From NCBI RefSeq assembly GCF_038738535.1, contig NZ_CP046128.1, positions 3,348,001-3,412,000 on the forward strand: 64,000 bases of DNA, given 5' to 3'. Positions 27,367-37,253 of the stretch are shown here, one piece after another. Under the pieces are notes generated by a model. It ran no database searches and was not told the origin of the DNA. It worked only from the letters and a program-made list of their open reading frames with translations. The position numbers and the translations under genes were made by a program. Source of the DNA: Bacillus pumilus (GTDB lineage Bacteria; Bacillota; Bacilli; Bacillales; Bacillaceae). How positions within the stretch are numbered: the stretch's first letter is position 1; every line of letters starts with the position of its first letter.

Positions 27367-27392
27367 GACGACACGGATGACGACATCGTTCA
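27367..27392 (-). promoter_or_regulatory. sigma-Y autoregulated promoter
   Basis: Minus-strand TGAACG (27392-27387), 16 bases, CGTC (27370-27367), about 37 bases before the sigY start. It matches the published sigma-Y elements of B. subtilis. Confidence 0.8.
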
Positions 27393-27777
27393 AAATAGAC
27401 TTAATTTTTTTAACTTGGCTCCTTTTCTCCCTGTTGATCCAGTATTTGATTCATTTTATATCCAATTTTTTCTTATGTAATGATTATGACATTCTTTCGT
27501 CCCTAACAAAATGGTGCGTTCGTAATCATCTTGATTTTCTATCAAGCGAAGAGCCTCTCCCTCATAATCACTAGGTCATCCCAATACCTATCGTCAATGA
27601 TCCTTGTCTCATTTAGATGAAAATAAAATAATCATGGCCTTAGTTTCCTAGAAAATCATGGAATACACAGCGCCAATTCTTAGCCGATGATACCTTTTTG
27701 CGTGCTATGCTCTTCCTACATTCCGAAAAAGGCGATACTGGCGAAGAAAGGGGGAGCAGTTGAATTGCAGCTTATTT
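27393..27777. other. intergenic region, sigY / pel
   Basis: 385 bases between the divergent sigY and pectate lyase genes. Possible short frames have no ribosome sites and are not called. The pel promoter must lie here or at the cre; I cannot place -35/-10 elements securely. Confidence 0.5.
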
Positions 27778-27793
27778 TTGGAAACGTTTACAT
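27778..27793. promoter_or_regulatory. cre site (CcpA) of the pectate lyase gene
   Basis: TTGGAAACGTTTACAT fits the cre consensus at every position and lies 30 bases upstream of the start codon, suiting promoter or roadblock repression by CcpA. Confidence 0.88.
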
Positions 27794-27822
27794 TAAAACA
27801 AAATAGAATGGAGATGTTGACT

Positions 27823-28851
27823 TTGAAGAAAAAAGTTCCAATGTTAGCTGGTGTGTTAGCGGTTGGCCTCGTGACTTCATTATTTGCACCTAATGGGGAG
27901 GCAAAAGCGGCAGCCAAGTATCCAGAAAGCCCTTCTATTATGGCCAATTTTAATCAACAAGGATTCTCCACATTAAATGGCGGTACAACAGGCGGTGAAG
28001 GCGGTAGAACCGTCACAGTCAAAACTGGAAATGAACTATTGGCTGCCCTCAAAAGTAAAGGAACAAACGAAAAATTAAAAATTGTTGTCGACGGGACGAT
28101 TGCCCCTTCTAATACATCTGCCAATAAAATCGATGTGAAAGATACAAACAATGTCTCGATCGTCGGCAAAGGCACGAAAGGTGAATTTAATGGAATTGGT
28201 ATCAAAGTATGGCGTTCCAATAACGTCATTATCCGCAACCTGAAAATCCATCACAGTAACATCGGTGACAAGGATGCCATCGGAATCGAAGGCGCTTCTA
28301 AAAACGTATGGGTCGATCATAATGAGCTGTACAACACATTAAACTCTGGGAAAGATGATTATGATGGATTATTTGATGTGAAAACAGACTCCGACTATAT
28401 TACCTTCTCATGGAACTATGTACATGACAGCTGGAAAACGATGCTCATGGGCAGCTCTGATAACGACAACTACAACCGAAAAATCACGTTCCATAACAAC
28501 CGTTTTGAAAACCTGAATTCTCGTGTACCTTCTATGCGCTACGGGGAAGGTCATGTGTATAACAACTACTATAAAGGCATTCATACCACAGCGATCAACT
28601 CTCGTATGGGCGCGAAGATGAGAATTGAGCACAACGTATTTGAAAATACAAATAATGCGATCGGCAGCTGGGACAGCCGTCAAGTCGGTACATGGCATGT
28701 CATCAACAACTCATTTATTAACAGCACAGGCAGTCTGCCAACGTCTTCAACAGGTACGTACAACCCTCCTTATAACTACTCTTTGCTTAACGTAAACAAT
28801 GTCAAATCAGAAGTGGTATCAAATGCTGGTGTTGGAAAGGTAAACCCTTAA
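27823..28851 (+). CDS. secreted pectate lyase, polysaccharide lyase family 1
   Basis: Pectate trans-eliminase of 342 residues that cleaves polygalacturonate with calcium. Signal peptide about 1-27 (ending EAKA). The PL1 beta-helix has the motifs [34 protein letters not shown] with calcium-binding Asp residues, and [19 protein letters not shown] with the catalytic Arg region. The size agrees with alkaline pectate lyases of B. pumilus. The TTG at 27823 gives a normal signal peptide; ATG/TTG codons slightly upstream are alternatives. The cre upstream indicates carbon repression. It lies opposite the sigY operon and ends at a strong terminator. Confidence 0.92.
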   Translation: MKKKVPMLAGVLAVGLVTSLFAPNGEAKAAAKYPESPSIMANFNQQGFSTLNGGTTGGEGGRTVTVKTGNELLAALKSKGTNEKLKIVVDGTIAPSNTSANKIDVKDTNNVSIVGKGTKGEFNGIGIKVWRSNNVIIRNLKIHHSNIGDKDAIGIEGASKNVWVDHNELYNTLNSGKDDYDGLFDVKTDSDYITFSWNYVHDSWKTMLMGSSDNDNYNRKITFHNNRFENLNSRVPSMRYGEGHVYNNYYKGIHTTAINSRMGAKMRIEHNVFENTNNAIGSWDSRQVGTWHVINNSFINSTGSLPTSSTGTYNPPYNYSLLNVNNVKSEVVSNAGVGKVNP

Positions 28852-28859
28852 AACCACAA

Positions 28860-28891
28860 AACGTTCGGGCAGAGATCTCTGTCCGAACGTT
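28860..28891. terminator. bidirectional terminator between pel and cydD
   Basis: Near-perfect palindrome AACGTTCGG-CAGAGATCTCTG-CCGAACGTT between convergent genes. Confidence 0.9.
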
Positions 28892-28908
28892 CTTGTTATT
28901 TCGTTTAT

Positions 28909-30642
28909 TTATATTTTAGAAAATGGACGATCCATCTCATACAATTTTTGATAGCGCAGGTTTTCTCTCAGTAAATCCTGATGCTCCCCCTGCATCTCAA
29001 TTTGTCCATCTTCAATAAACATAATGCGGTCACATGCCTCACAGCCAGTGAGATGATGGGTAATCCAAATGACCGTTTTTCCTTTTAACACACGGAAGAT
29101 GGTTTCAAGCAGCTCACGCTCTGTGCGCGGATCAAGTCCGACGGTGGGCTCATCTAATACAACAATCGGGGTGTTTTGCAGCAAAATCCGGGCTAACGCC
29201 ATCCGTTGTCTTTCTCCACCTGAGAAACGAATCCCTGTCTCCTGCACACCGGTGTGATAACCCTCTGGCAAAGATTCGATGGTATCGTGCAGCTGCACTT
29301 GTCTCGCTGCTTCTTTTACTTGCTCTTCTGTCGCATCTGGAGAGCCTAAGCGAATATTGTTTAAAACAGAGGTATCGAATAAATACGGCTGTTGATTGAG
29401 CACTGACACATAGGTGGACACGGTTTCTCGAATGCTTTCTACCGGTTTCCCCTGGATACTGACAGCTCCTTGATTTGGCACGACAGCTCCTTCTAACAAT
29501 TTCAAAATAGTCGATTTTCCTGCACCACTTTTTCCTAAGAGAGCAAGTGATTCCCCTTGCTTCAGTGAAAATGAGAGGTGCTTTAGCACGTATTGGTGCG
29601 AATCATACCGAAAGGACACTTGATCAAAACAGACAGCTTCACCTTGAGAAATAGCTGAATGATCCACTGTCTTGCGCTCTGATTCTCCTTCATACGAAAG
29701 CTTTTCATAATGATTTAATCTGCTGACAGCATGCTGATAGACTGGAATATCACCTGCTGCATCTGAGAGTGGAAGAAAGGCTTCTGTTAACGGAAACAGC
29801 ACAAGCACGAAGGCTGCAATTAGTGTGTGTGACATCGAGCCTGACTGAACGACCGAACCGCTCCAATACACGACAAACACGACAGCTCCTCCAATCATAA
29901 GCTGGGCAAAAAACTGGCGCAGACGGATAAACCGGTGCTTGGCTGCTTCAAGCGCTAACAGCTGCGCTTCTTTCTGTTCATATTCATCAACAAAATCTTT
30001 CTGCCTGCCGCTAAACAGCCAGTCACTAACGCCCATGACTGCATCTGTTAAATGGCTGTACAGTTCATTTCTGCCTTTTTTCATTTGAATTTGTCTCGCC
30101 CGGTTCACTAGCACTGTGACGTATGGAAAAACGAATACGAGAAGTGCCATATAAAGCAGCATCAGTCCAGCAAAGGGCCACGAGAATAGACCAAGTGCCC
30201 CAATCGATGCGGCATATAAAAGCAGCGCACCGATGGATGGAAAGATGGTTTTTAAATAGGCGTCCTGCAGTCTCTCGACATCATCTGACAAGAGTCCAAG
30301 CATTTCACCTGTACCCAGCTTTGTCTGTTTCGCACTTCGTTCAGCCATGTCATACAGACGCACACGCATTTTTTCAATCATTGTCAAAATGAGCTGGTGG
30401 CTCGCCAGTCTTTCTGCATAGCGGGCAGCTGAGCGTGAAATACCAAAGGTCCGTACAGCTACAATTGGGACGTAGACCATGAGTATATTCTCAGGTCTTG
30501 TGGCAGCTTTTGAAATGAGAAATCCTGACGTAAACATCAGCATAGAAGCAGAGAATACTGCAATTGCCCCTAGAAATAAAACCAGCGCAAACAGCTTTTG
30601 ATTCTCCTTGATATAAGGTATAAACCAGCCCTTACTGACCAT
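28909..30642 (-). CDS. cydD: CydD: ABC transporter subunit for cytochrome bd assembly
   Basis: Half-transporter of 577 residues. The six-helix membrane domain is about 1-315 and the ATPase domain about 340-565, with Walker A GKSGAGKST, the signature FSGGERQRMALARIL and Walker B IVVLDEPTVGLD. With CydC it forms a heterodimer, known in E. coli to export or move cysteine/glutathione and bind heme, needed for cytochrome bd maturation. Last gene of cydABCD; it overlaps cydC by 11 bases. Confidence 0.9.
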   Translation of the reverse strand: MVSKGWFIPYIKENQKLFALVLFLGAIAVFSASMLMFTSGFLISKAATRPENILMVYVPIVAVRTFGISRSAARYAERLASHQLILTMIEKMRVRLYDMAERSAKQTKLGTGEMLGLLSDDVERLQDAYLKTIFPSIGALLLYAASIGALGLFSWPFAGLMLLYMALLVFVFPYVTVLVNRARQIQMKKGRNELYSHLTDAVMGVSDWLFSGRQKDFVDEYEQKEAQLLALEAAKHRFIRLRQFFAQLMIGGAVVFVVYWSGSVVQSGSMSHTLIAAFVLVLFPLTEAFLPLSDAAGDIPVYQHAVSRLNHYEKLSYEGESERKTVDHSAISQGEAVCFDQVSFRYDSHQYVLKHLSFSLKQGESLALLGKSGAGKSTILKLLEGAVVPNQGAVSIQGKPVESIRETVSTYVSVLNQQPYLFDTSVLNNIRLGSPDATEEQVKEAARQVQLHDTIESLPEGYHTGVQETGIRFSGGERQRMALARILLQNTPIVVLDEPTVGLDPRTERELLETIFRVLKGKTVIWITHHLTGCEACDRIMFIEDGQIEMQGEHQDLLRENLRYQKLYEMDRPFSKI

Positions 30643-32368
30643 GTGTGACCGCCCCCATCTGCTCCTGTACCAATTGATAATACACGCCTTTTCTTTGCAT
30701 CAATGATTCATGTGTACCCATTTCTGCAATCGTTCCTTGATCCATGACAATGATCTCATCCATGTCTGGCATCCAATGAAGCCTATGTGTCGCTAAGAAC
30801 ACAAGTTTATCTTCAAACAGCGGAAGCATTGTTTTCTTCAATTCATGCTCTGTCTCAATATCGAGATGCGCCGTTGGTTCATCTAACAGCATAATTGACC
30901 GCTGGCCCAGCACCGTTCGCGCAAGCGCAATTCTTTGCGCCTGTCCGCCGCTTAGTCCTCTTCCCTGTTCTCCAATGACCTCATCGAGACCATTTGGTAG
31001 CTGCGCTACGAGCTGAGATAAGCCAGCTTCACAAACAGCTCTTTCCACTTCTTCATCTGTGGCATGCGGTTCATAAAAACGAATGTTTTCTCTCAATGTC
31101 ATGTGAAATAAATAAGGGTGCTGCGGCATATAGACGACTTCCTTTTGCCATTCCTTCATCTGTAAATGAACAAGCGGCTTGCCGTTTAACGTGATTTGAC
31201 CTGAGGTCGGTTCAACAAAGCCGCCGAGCACATCGGTTAACGTCGATTTCCCTGAACCACTGGCACCAATGATTCCGATTTTTTTCTTCCCTTTGACAGT
31301 GAGGTCTACATCCTGAATCGAATAAGGGGCATGTTCGTCATGCTGGACACTAACATCTTGCAGGGTGAGCGCAGACTGTTCATTCCACTCATCTAGTTGC
31401 ACTGATTGTGTCTCCTGCGCGCGGAAGCCCTTTTCTTCTAAAATGACCTGCATCGCCTCATTCGCTTCTTTTCCATTTAGCGTCGCATGATAATCATTTC
31501 CCACTTCACGTACTGGCAGGAAATATTCCGGTGCCAGCATGAGCGCGGTCAGAGCCGGCAATAACAGAAGCTCTCCTTCAATTAATCGCAAGCCAAGAAA
31601 GACAGCGACAGTTGCAATCGACAGCATGGAAAAGAAATCAAGCGCAAATGATGAAAGAAATGCAACCTTCAGCGTACTCATGGTCGCCTTTCGATATCGC
31701 TTTGACACTTCCCCGATATTGCGGGAATGTTTTTTGCTAATGCCTAAGTAACGAAGCGTTTCAAGGCCGCGGAGAGAATCAGTAAAATGATTGGATAATT
31801 TCTCATACGATCTCCATTGTTTGGCCGCTTTACGCTGAGCGACAAGGCCTAGCAAAATCATAAAAATAATTAAAATCGGCAGCGTCACGATTAAAATGAC
31901 AGCAGATGTTTCGTCTAACGTCCAAACATAGATGAGGACCATTGCCGGTATCACTGCCATGTTCACCATTTTCGGTAAAAATAGCTGTAAATACTGACGA
32001 TATTGAGCAATCCCCTCCATCGCTAATGTGACAAGCTTTCCTGTACCTTTTTTCTTTGTGAAAGCTGGACCTAAACGAAAGAGTTGGTCTAACAGCTGTT
32101 TTCTGACGTCTGCTCCAATTCGGGAAGAGTAGGTAAACATGACCTTCTCCCGAATCAAGGTGAGACCGTGCCGCACCAGAAAGGCAGCAAGAAACAGCAG
32201 GACATAAGGCGCTGCCTGCGAAAGGCTTTTCCCGTCAAACAGCGTAGTAATGGCATGTGCCAGCCACTGTGCTTGGAAAATAATACTTGCTCCTTGGATG
32301 AGTGACACAATACCTAAGAGGGCGAGAAGCCCCCTCATTCCTTTTAATTGAAGCAAACGTTTATCCAT
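30632..32368 (-). CDS. cydC: CydC: ABC transporter subunit for cytochrome bd assembly
   Basis: Half-transporter of 578 residues with six membrane segments (about 15-300) and an ATPase domain (Walker A GASGSGKST, signature LSGGQAQRIALART, Walker B MLLDEPTAHLD). Partner of CydD. Its ATG overlaps the cydB stop (TAATG), and the whole cydABCD set is coupled. Naming follows the B. subtilis gene order; in E. coli nomenclature C and D are swapped in some annotations. Confidence 0.9.
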   Translation of the reverse strand: MDKRLLQLKGMRGLLALLGIVSLIQGASIIFQAQWLAHAITTLFDGKSLSQAAPYVLLFLAAFLVRHGLTLIREKVMFTYSSRIGADVRKQLLDQLFRLGPAFTKKKGTGKLVTLAMEGIAQYRQYLQLFLPKMVNMAVIPAMVLIYVWTLDETSAVILIVTLPILIIFMILLGLVAQRKAAKQWRSYEKLSNHFTDSLRGLETLRYLGISKKHSRNIGEVSKRYRKATMSTLKVAFLSSFALDFFSMLSIATVAVFLGLRLIEGELLLLPALTALMLAPEYFLPVREVGNDYHATLNGKEANEAMQVILEEKGFRAQETQSVQLDEWNEQSALTLQDVSVQHDEHAPYSIQDVDLTVKGKKKIGIIGASGSGKSTLTDVLGGFVEPTSGQITLNGKPLVHLQMKEWQKEVVYMPQHPYLFHMTLRENIRFYEPHATDEEVERAVCEAGLSQLVAQLPNGLDEVIGEQGRGLSGGQAQRIALARTVLGQRSIMLLDEPTAHLDIETEHELKKTMLPLFEDKLVFLATHRLHWMPDMDEIIVMDQGTIAEMGTHESLMQRKGVYYQLVQEQMGAVTHGQ

Positions 32369-33384
32369 TAGTAGGTCATTGGCTCCTTACCGCTTACACG
32401 TTTACGGAAGACGTAATAGCTCCAAATTTGATACCCAAGCACAAAGGGCAGCAAAGAAATGGCAACAATCGTCATCACCGTCAGTGAATATGATCCGGAT
32501 GCAGCGTTTTGAATGGTAAGATCAAACGCATGGTTGATTGAACTAATCATGACGCGCGGGAACAATGCAGTGAAAAGCATCGTCACTGTCACCATGATGC
32601 CTGCACCTGTGAATAAGAATGTCCAGCCATCACGTTCTTTTCTCATAAAGAATAGAGCCGCGACGTAACAAACCACAATTAGGACAGTTAACGGAATGGT
32701 GATGATCGGGCGTACCGTATAAATGTCTGTTTCCATGATAGATACACCGACAAATAGGACAAGAACTGGCAGCGCAATAAACAGGACACGCTTGCCAAGC
32801 TTTCTTGCACGATCTCTTAAATCACCCTCTGTACGTAGTGTGACGAAAATCAATCCGTGCAGAAGGCAAAGAACCGTCACAGCTAACCCGCCAATCACTG
32901 AATAAAGGTTCACAAAATCCGTAAAACCAGCATACATATTCATGTCTTGATCAATTGGCATCCCGCGTAAAATACTTGTGAATAGCACACCGAGTAAAAA
33001 CGGCGGCAGCAGACTGCCAAAGAAGATGACCCAGTCCCATGCTTTGATCCAAGAGGCTTTCTCAACCTTCCCTCGGAATTCAAAGGCGACTCCGCGCCCA
33101 ATGAGCGCTAAGAGGAGAACCGCAAATGGTATATAGTATCCACTGAACATCGTGGCATACCAGTGAGGGAATGCAGCGAAAATAGCGCCCCCAGCAGTAA
33201 TCAGCCAGACCTCATTCGCATCCCAGAAAGGGCCAATCGTATTAATTAAAATGCGGCGCTCGTGCGCATCCTTTCCAAGCAGCTGCATGGACATCCCAAC
33301 ACCAAAATCAAATCCCTCTAAGAAGAAAAATCCAACAAACAATACTGCGACAAGAATAAACCAAATCTCGTTAAGATATGCCAT
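32368..33384 (-). CDS. cydB: cytochrome bd ubiquinol/menaquinol oxidase subunit II
   Basis: Membrane protein of 338 residues with about eight to nine helices, e.g. MAYLNEIWFILVAVLFVGFF and FDFGVGMSMQLLG. It is the structural partner of CydA in the high-affinity terminal oxidase. The ATG at 33384 has GATGGAGG eight bases upstream and overlaps the end of cydA by 14 bases. A longer frame to 33507 lies within cydA and is not used. Confidence 0.93.
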   Translation of the reverse strand: MAYLNEIWFILVAVLFVGFFFLEGFDFGVGMSMQLLGKDAHERRILINTIGPFWDANEVWLITAGGAIFAAFPHWYATMFSGYYIPFAVLLLALIGRGVAFEFRGKVEKASWIKAWDWVIFFGSLLPPFLLGVLFTSILRGMPIDQDMNMYAGFTDFVNLYSVIGGLAVTVLCLLHGLIFVTLRTEGDLRDRARKLGKRVLFIALPVLVLFVGVSIMETDIYTVRPIITIPLTVLIVVCYVAALFFMRKERDGWTFLFTGAGIMVTVTMLFTALFPRVMISSINHAFDLTIQNAASGSYSLTVMTIVAISLLPFVLGYQIWSYYVFRKRVSGKEPMTY

Positions 33385-34786
33385 GATATGCGCCTCCATC
33401 AAATGGATCTGTAGACAGGTCCGTTTCATCCTTTTGATCTGTATCCTCTTCCGAATGTGCACCTTTTTTAATTTCTCGAATGAATAGGTAGGCAAGCAAG
33501 ATGGCAAGGATCAGATAAATCGTCGTAAAGCTAATGACTGAGAATAACAGCATGCCATACGATACGTTTGGCGAAATCGATTGAGCCGTCGTCATCATAC
33601 CAAAGACAGTCCACGGCTGACGCCCAATTTCAGTCATGATCCAGCCAGCTGAGTTCGCAATAAACGGGAACGCAATCATCCCTACCATGAAGCGTAAAAA
33701 CCATTTGTTCGTTTCGAGTTTCTTTCTAAAGCTCAAGTACAAGCCAATCATACTGGCAAAAATCATCAGCATTCCGGCACCAACCATGATTCTAAAGCTC
33801 CAGAAGGTTGTTTTCACTGGCGGAATGTAGTCTCCAGGGCCAAACTTTGCTTCATATTCTTTTTGAAGTGTCAGCATGCCTGGCACATCTCCACTGAACT
33901 TCTGATAAGCCAAGTAACTTAAAGCAAACGGAATATTGATCTCCGCAGAGTTTTCTTTTTTATCTGTGTCAATATTGGCAAATAGTGTCCAAGCCGCTGG
34001 ATCTCCACTATCCTTCCAAAGGGCTTCACTTGCTGCCATCTTCATCGGCTGTGATTTCATTAAGTGCTTCGCTTGATCATGTCCAGAGAACGCCACACCT
34101 AAGCCAGAAATTAAAGCGAGGACCATGGCAATCTGGAATGATTTTTTGAAAAAGGCGATTTCTTGTTTTTTGATCATTTTATAGGCACTAACTCCTGCAA
34201 TAAAGAATGCACCTGTAGCCAGCGCACCAAACAGAACGTGCGGGAATTCAACCCAAAGCTGCGGATTCGTTACAAGAGCGCCAAAATCATTCATTTCTGC
34301 GCGGCCATTTTTAATGACAAATCCAACTGGCTCTTGCATAAATGAGTTGGCGAGTAGAATCCAAAACGCCGAAAAGATCGTACCAAGAGAAACAAGCCAA
34401 ATACACAATAAATGAATCTTCTTCGGCAGACGATCCCAGCCGAATATCCAAAGTCCAATAAATGTAGATTCAAGGAAAAAGGCCAACAGCGCTTCAATGG
34501 CAAGCGGTGCACCAAACACATCACCGACAAACCTTGAATAATCTGACCAGTTCATCCCAAACTGGAATTCCTGCAAAATCCCTGTCACCACACCTACTGC
34601 AAAATTGAGTAAGAATAGATGACCCCAAAACTTCGCCATTTTTTTATAAATCTCTTTTTTCTTGACGACATAAAGGGTCTGCATCAAGGCGACGATAAAC
34701 ACCAAACCTATTGACATAGGAACAAAAATAAAATGAAATAATGTCGTTGAAGCAAATTGAAATCTTGCTAAAAACAGCTCACTCAC
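33371..34786 (-). CDS. cydA: cytochrome bd ubiquinol/menaquinol oxidase subunit I
   Basis: Catalytic subunit of 471 residues carrying hemes b558, b595 and d. Nine membrane helices. Motifs are the heme-ligand His in TLFHFIFVPMSIGL (near residue 18), the His and Met ligands further on, the GRQPW sequence (EIGRQPWTVFGMM) and a short Q-loop as in other Firmicutes. The GTG at 34786 follows GGGAGG; an in-frame ATG at 34843 would add a hydrophilic extension before the ribosome site. First gene of cydABCD; a Rex-like box lies in the 330-base upstream region. Confidence 0.94.
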   Translation of the reverse strand: MSELFLARFQFASTTLFHFIFVPMSIGLVFIVALMQTLYVVKKKEIYKKMAKFWGHLFLLNFAVGVVTGILQEFQFGMNWSDYSRFVGDVFGAPLAIEALLAFFLESTFIGLWIFGWDRLPKKIHLLCIWLVSLGTIFSAFWILLANSFMQEPVGFVIKNGRAEMNDFGALVTNPQLWVEFPHVLFGALATGAFFIAGVSAYKMIKKQEIAFFKKSFQIAMVLALISGLGVAFSGHDQAKHLMKSQPMKMAASEALWKDSGDPAAWTLFANIDTDKKENSAEINIPFALSYLAYQKFSGDVPGMLTLQKEYEAKFGPGDYIPPVKTTFWSFRIMVGAGMLMIFASMIGLYLSFRKKLETNKWFLRFMVGMIAFPFIANSAGWIMTEIGRQPWTVFGMMTTAQSISPNVSYGMLLFSVISFTTIYLILAILLAYLFIREIKKGAHSEEDTDQKDETDLSTDPFDGGAYHGIS

Positions 34787-35074
34787 AGCCTTACATCCTC
34801 CCTTACTTTCACATGCCGAATGATTCGAAACATCTATGCTCACACTTCACAAAATATTCACTATTTGTTCAATGATTCACAAATAATAGCCTGTTTGAAA
34901 TGGTTTACTCGGTGAAATTTTACTCTTGCTTTTCATTCGGTTAGTTATTTATACCTGTACTTTACACCCATGCGCTTCAAAAATAAAGTAAATTTTACCT
35001 AAAAATTGGATGGTATTGTGTCAGTTGTTTGAATACTTTGTCAAAGATATGTGACAGAAAGTAAAAAAACGCAT
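34787..35074. other. cyd leader region
   Basis: Non-coding region upstream of cydABCD. It holds the Rex-like operator described separately and AT-rich sequence where the promoter should lie; elements are not clear enough to place. B. subtilis cyd is also expressed through a long leader with several Rex sites. Confidence 0.5.
34865..34882. promoter_or_regulatory. Rex-box-like operator of cydABCD
   Basis: TTGTTCA-N4-TTCACAA, two mismatches in one half-site to TTGTGAA-N4-TTCACAA. Rex responds to the NADH/NAD ratio and represses cydABCD in B. subtilis. Confidence 0.6.
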
Positions 35075-35107
35075 AAAAATAGCGCTACACATGAACCGCA
35101 GCGCTAT
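35075..35107 (-). terminator. terminator of the heme-uptake operon
   Basis: ATAGCGCT / AGCGCTAT hairpin followed by a T-run on the minus strand, just after the fusion gene. Confidence 0.88.
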
Positions 35108-35116
35108 GTTTCTTTT

Positions 35117-36238
35117 TTAGGCTTTTTTCTGTAAAGCTGGTCTAGTGACTTGCACTTCGTAGTACGTAATTTTGTTTTTTAATAGTCCTTCAGGTTTCGC
35201 TTTCCCATGAGCGTGCGCATCACCAAATGCCTGAGATTTTGTCCAGTTCACAAAGTCTTCTTTTCGATTCCAGCGGGTATGAATGGTCACTTCATCGTAA
35301 TCGGTTGTCTGCTGTGTGACCCATACTTCCATGCCTAAAAATCCTTCCATGAATTCTACTTGTCCCTGCTTGTTAAAACGCTTGACGAGGTGGTCAGCAC
35401 TGCCTTTTTCTACTCTTACCTGGTTGTTGACAATGATCATTTTCTGTTCATCTCCCTTTTGTTGTTGGATTGAAGCGATTGGGATAATGAGCGGATGCTC
35501 ACCGTCTAAGTGAACCTCAGCCTGAATCCCAAAGACCTCTTTGAAAAAGCTTTCTGTTAATACTTCGTTTGGTGTCCCTATTTGATAAACCTGACCACCC
35601 TTCATCGCAATGAGGCGGTCACAATATTTTGCTGCCTGCTGCAGGTCGTGAAGAACCATTAAAATGGTGATTCCATGCGTCTTATTCAGCTGTTTGAGCA
35701 GCTCTAGTAAATCAAGCTGATGTGCAATATCTAGGTAAGTCGTCGGCTCATCCAGAATCAAGGTCTCTGTCTTCTGAGCGAGCGCCATCGCAATATACGC
35801 CTTTTGTCTTTCTCCGCCTGACAATGTATGCAGCATTCTGTTTTCATTGATGCGGCTATTGGTCACATCAAGCGCCCACTCAATCGCTTCTTGATCTGTC
35901 TTCGAGCTCTTTTTCCAGATCGAACGATGCGGACTGCGTCCAAGTGCGACCAGCTCCCGCACGGTCATAGAAGGGATGGCTGTTCTCGTCTGCATGAGAA
36001 CGGCGATTTCCTTTGCAATCTCCTGAGCTGTCATCTCTTTTTGCGGTATATCGTGAATGTATATCATGCCGCTTTCGATCGATGTAAGACGTGCGGCTGC
36101 TTTAATAAAAGTCGACTTCCCTGATCCATTTGGTCCAATAATTCCTGTCACACTTCCTTTAGGAACAGCTGCTGAAATAGACGACATCCGAAAGCCTCCT
36201 TGACTGAGACTCACGTCATCCATAGCTATCACTTCCAA
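35117..36238 (-). CDS. heme/siderophore ABC ATPase fused to IsdG-type heme monooxygenase
   Basis: Fusion protein of 373 residues. Residues 1-255 are a FecE/HmuV-type ATPase (Walker [10 protein letters not shown], signature [16 protein letters not shown], Walker [13 protein letters not shown]-loop [10 protein letters not shown]). Residues 267-373 are an IsdG/IsdI-type heme-degrading monooxygenase. They keep the catalytic Asn, Trp and His at domain positions 6, 66 and 76 (whole-protein N272, W332, H342) in IIVNNQV, VNWTKS and GDAHAHG. These positions are identical to those known in S. aureus IsdI. At the junction an ATG (35440) preceded by AAAGGGAGATG could still start a separate 107-residue enzyme. 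Last gene of the operon. Heme would be released in the cytoplasm at the importer and cleaved for iron. Confidence 0.88.
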   Translation of the reverse strand: MEVIAMDDVSLSQGGFRMSSISAAVPKGSVTGIIGPNGSGKSTFIKAAARLTSIESGMIYIHDIPQKEMTAQEIAKEIAVLMQTRTAIPSMTVRELVALGRSPHRSIWKKSSKTDQEAIEWALDVTNSRINENRMLHTLSGGERQKAYIAMALAQKTETLILDEPTTYLDIAHQLDLLELLKQLNKTHGITILMVLHDLQQAAKYCDRLIAMKGGQVYQIGTPNEVLTESFFKEVFGIQAEVHLDGEHPLIIPIASIQQQKGDEQKMIIVNNQVRVEKGSADHLVKRFNKQGQVEFMEGFLGMEVWVTQQTTDYDEVTIHTRWNRKEDFVNWTKSQAFGDAHAHGKAKPEGLLKNKITYYEVQVTRPALQKKA

Positions 36239-36239
36239 C

Positions 36240-37253
36240 TTAACCCCTCCCTTTCTTTTTTAATAAATAGAGGAAGAAAGGTGCACCGATGCAGGCAAGC
36301 AGGATACCGACAGGCAGTTCAACCGGTGTAAACCATACCCGTGCCGCTGTATCTGCAAAAACCACAAGTACGCCTCCGCCCAGCATTGAGATCGGCAGCA
36401 GGTACCGGTAGTCATCTCCAATTAAAAGACGGATAAAATGAGGAACGACCAGGCCGACAAATCCAATTAAGCCGCTCACACTTACAGCTGCACCAGCTAA
36501 AAGCGCCGCCAGCGCAATTAAGAAAAACCGGGTGCGCTCTACTCTAAGGCCGAGTAACTGCGCCGATTCATCACCAAGCAAAAGAAGGTTTGCCGGCTTG
36601 ATGGCAAAAAAACAAAGGCACAACCCAGCGAGTGCATATGGCGACACGAAGCTTAGATGATGCCAGCTCCGTCCATTTAATCCTCCGGATAAAAAAGGCA
36701 GAACAGCCTGCACACGCTCACTATAAAGCACCATAAACCCATTCATAACCGCCCCAAGGAGGGCATTGACTGCCACTCCCGCCAAAATCAATTTCAGCGG
36801 TGAAACACCTTGATCAAATGAGAGCATATACACCACGAGTGCCGCTAATAAAGCGCCAAGGAAAGCAGCAGCTGGCAGCAAATACGTGAATTGCGGAAAC
36901 ACAATCATGCTGAGCACAGCAGCCAATCCGCCGCCAGCAGTCACACCGATGATGCCAGGGTCAGCGAGTGGATTTCGGACGACTCCTTGTAAAATCGCCC
37001 CTGATGCTGCGAGACAGGCTCCGACAATAAAACCGATCAAAACACGCGGCAGACGTAAATCCATCACAATTTTCTCATGGACAGGCTGGCCTGATCCCGT
37101 CAAAGCGGCGAGTAGGTCTTGCAGCGATAATTGAACGGAACCTAATGCAAGCCCTAAGCATGCGCCTACAACTAACGAGATGAATAGTCCGGGTATCAGC
37201 CATTTTCGTCTCGACTGTCTTTTTTGAAAATCTAACTCTGCATTCATTTTCAT
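36240..37253 (-). CDS. FecCD-type heme/siderophore permease 2
   Basis: Permease of 337 residues with about nine to ten membrane helices, FecCD/BtuC family. Landmarks are [40 protein letters not shown] and [23 protein letters not shown], the ATPase contact loop. It starts four bases inside the binding-protein gene and is followed after one base by the ATPase fusion. In a heme operon next to IsdE-type binding proteins, heme is the likely substrate; a siderophore cannot be excluded. Confidence 0.85.
   Translation of the reverse strand: MKMNAELDFQKRQSRRKWLIPGLFISLVVGACLGLALGSVQLSLQDLLAALTGSGQPVHEKIVMDLRLPRVLIGFIVGACLAASGAILQGVVRNPLADPGIIGVTAGGGLAAVLSMIVFPQFTYLLPAAAFLGALLAALVVYMLSFDQGVSPLKLILAGVAVNALLGAVMNGFMVLYSERVQAVLPFLSGGLNGRSWHHLSFVSPYALAGLCLCFFAIKPANLLLLGDESAQLLGLRVERTRFFLIALAALLAGAAVSVSGLIGFVGLVVPHFIRLLIGDDYRYLLPISMLGGGVLVVFADTAARVWFTPVELPVGILLACIGAPFFLYLLKKKGRG

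Noticed and set aside
27365-27574. 69-codon frame upstream of pel
   Set aside because: It overlaps the sigY promoter, has no ribosome site and low-complexity hydrophobic sequence.
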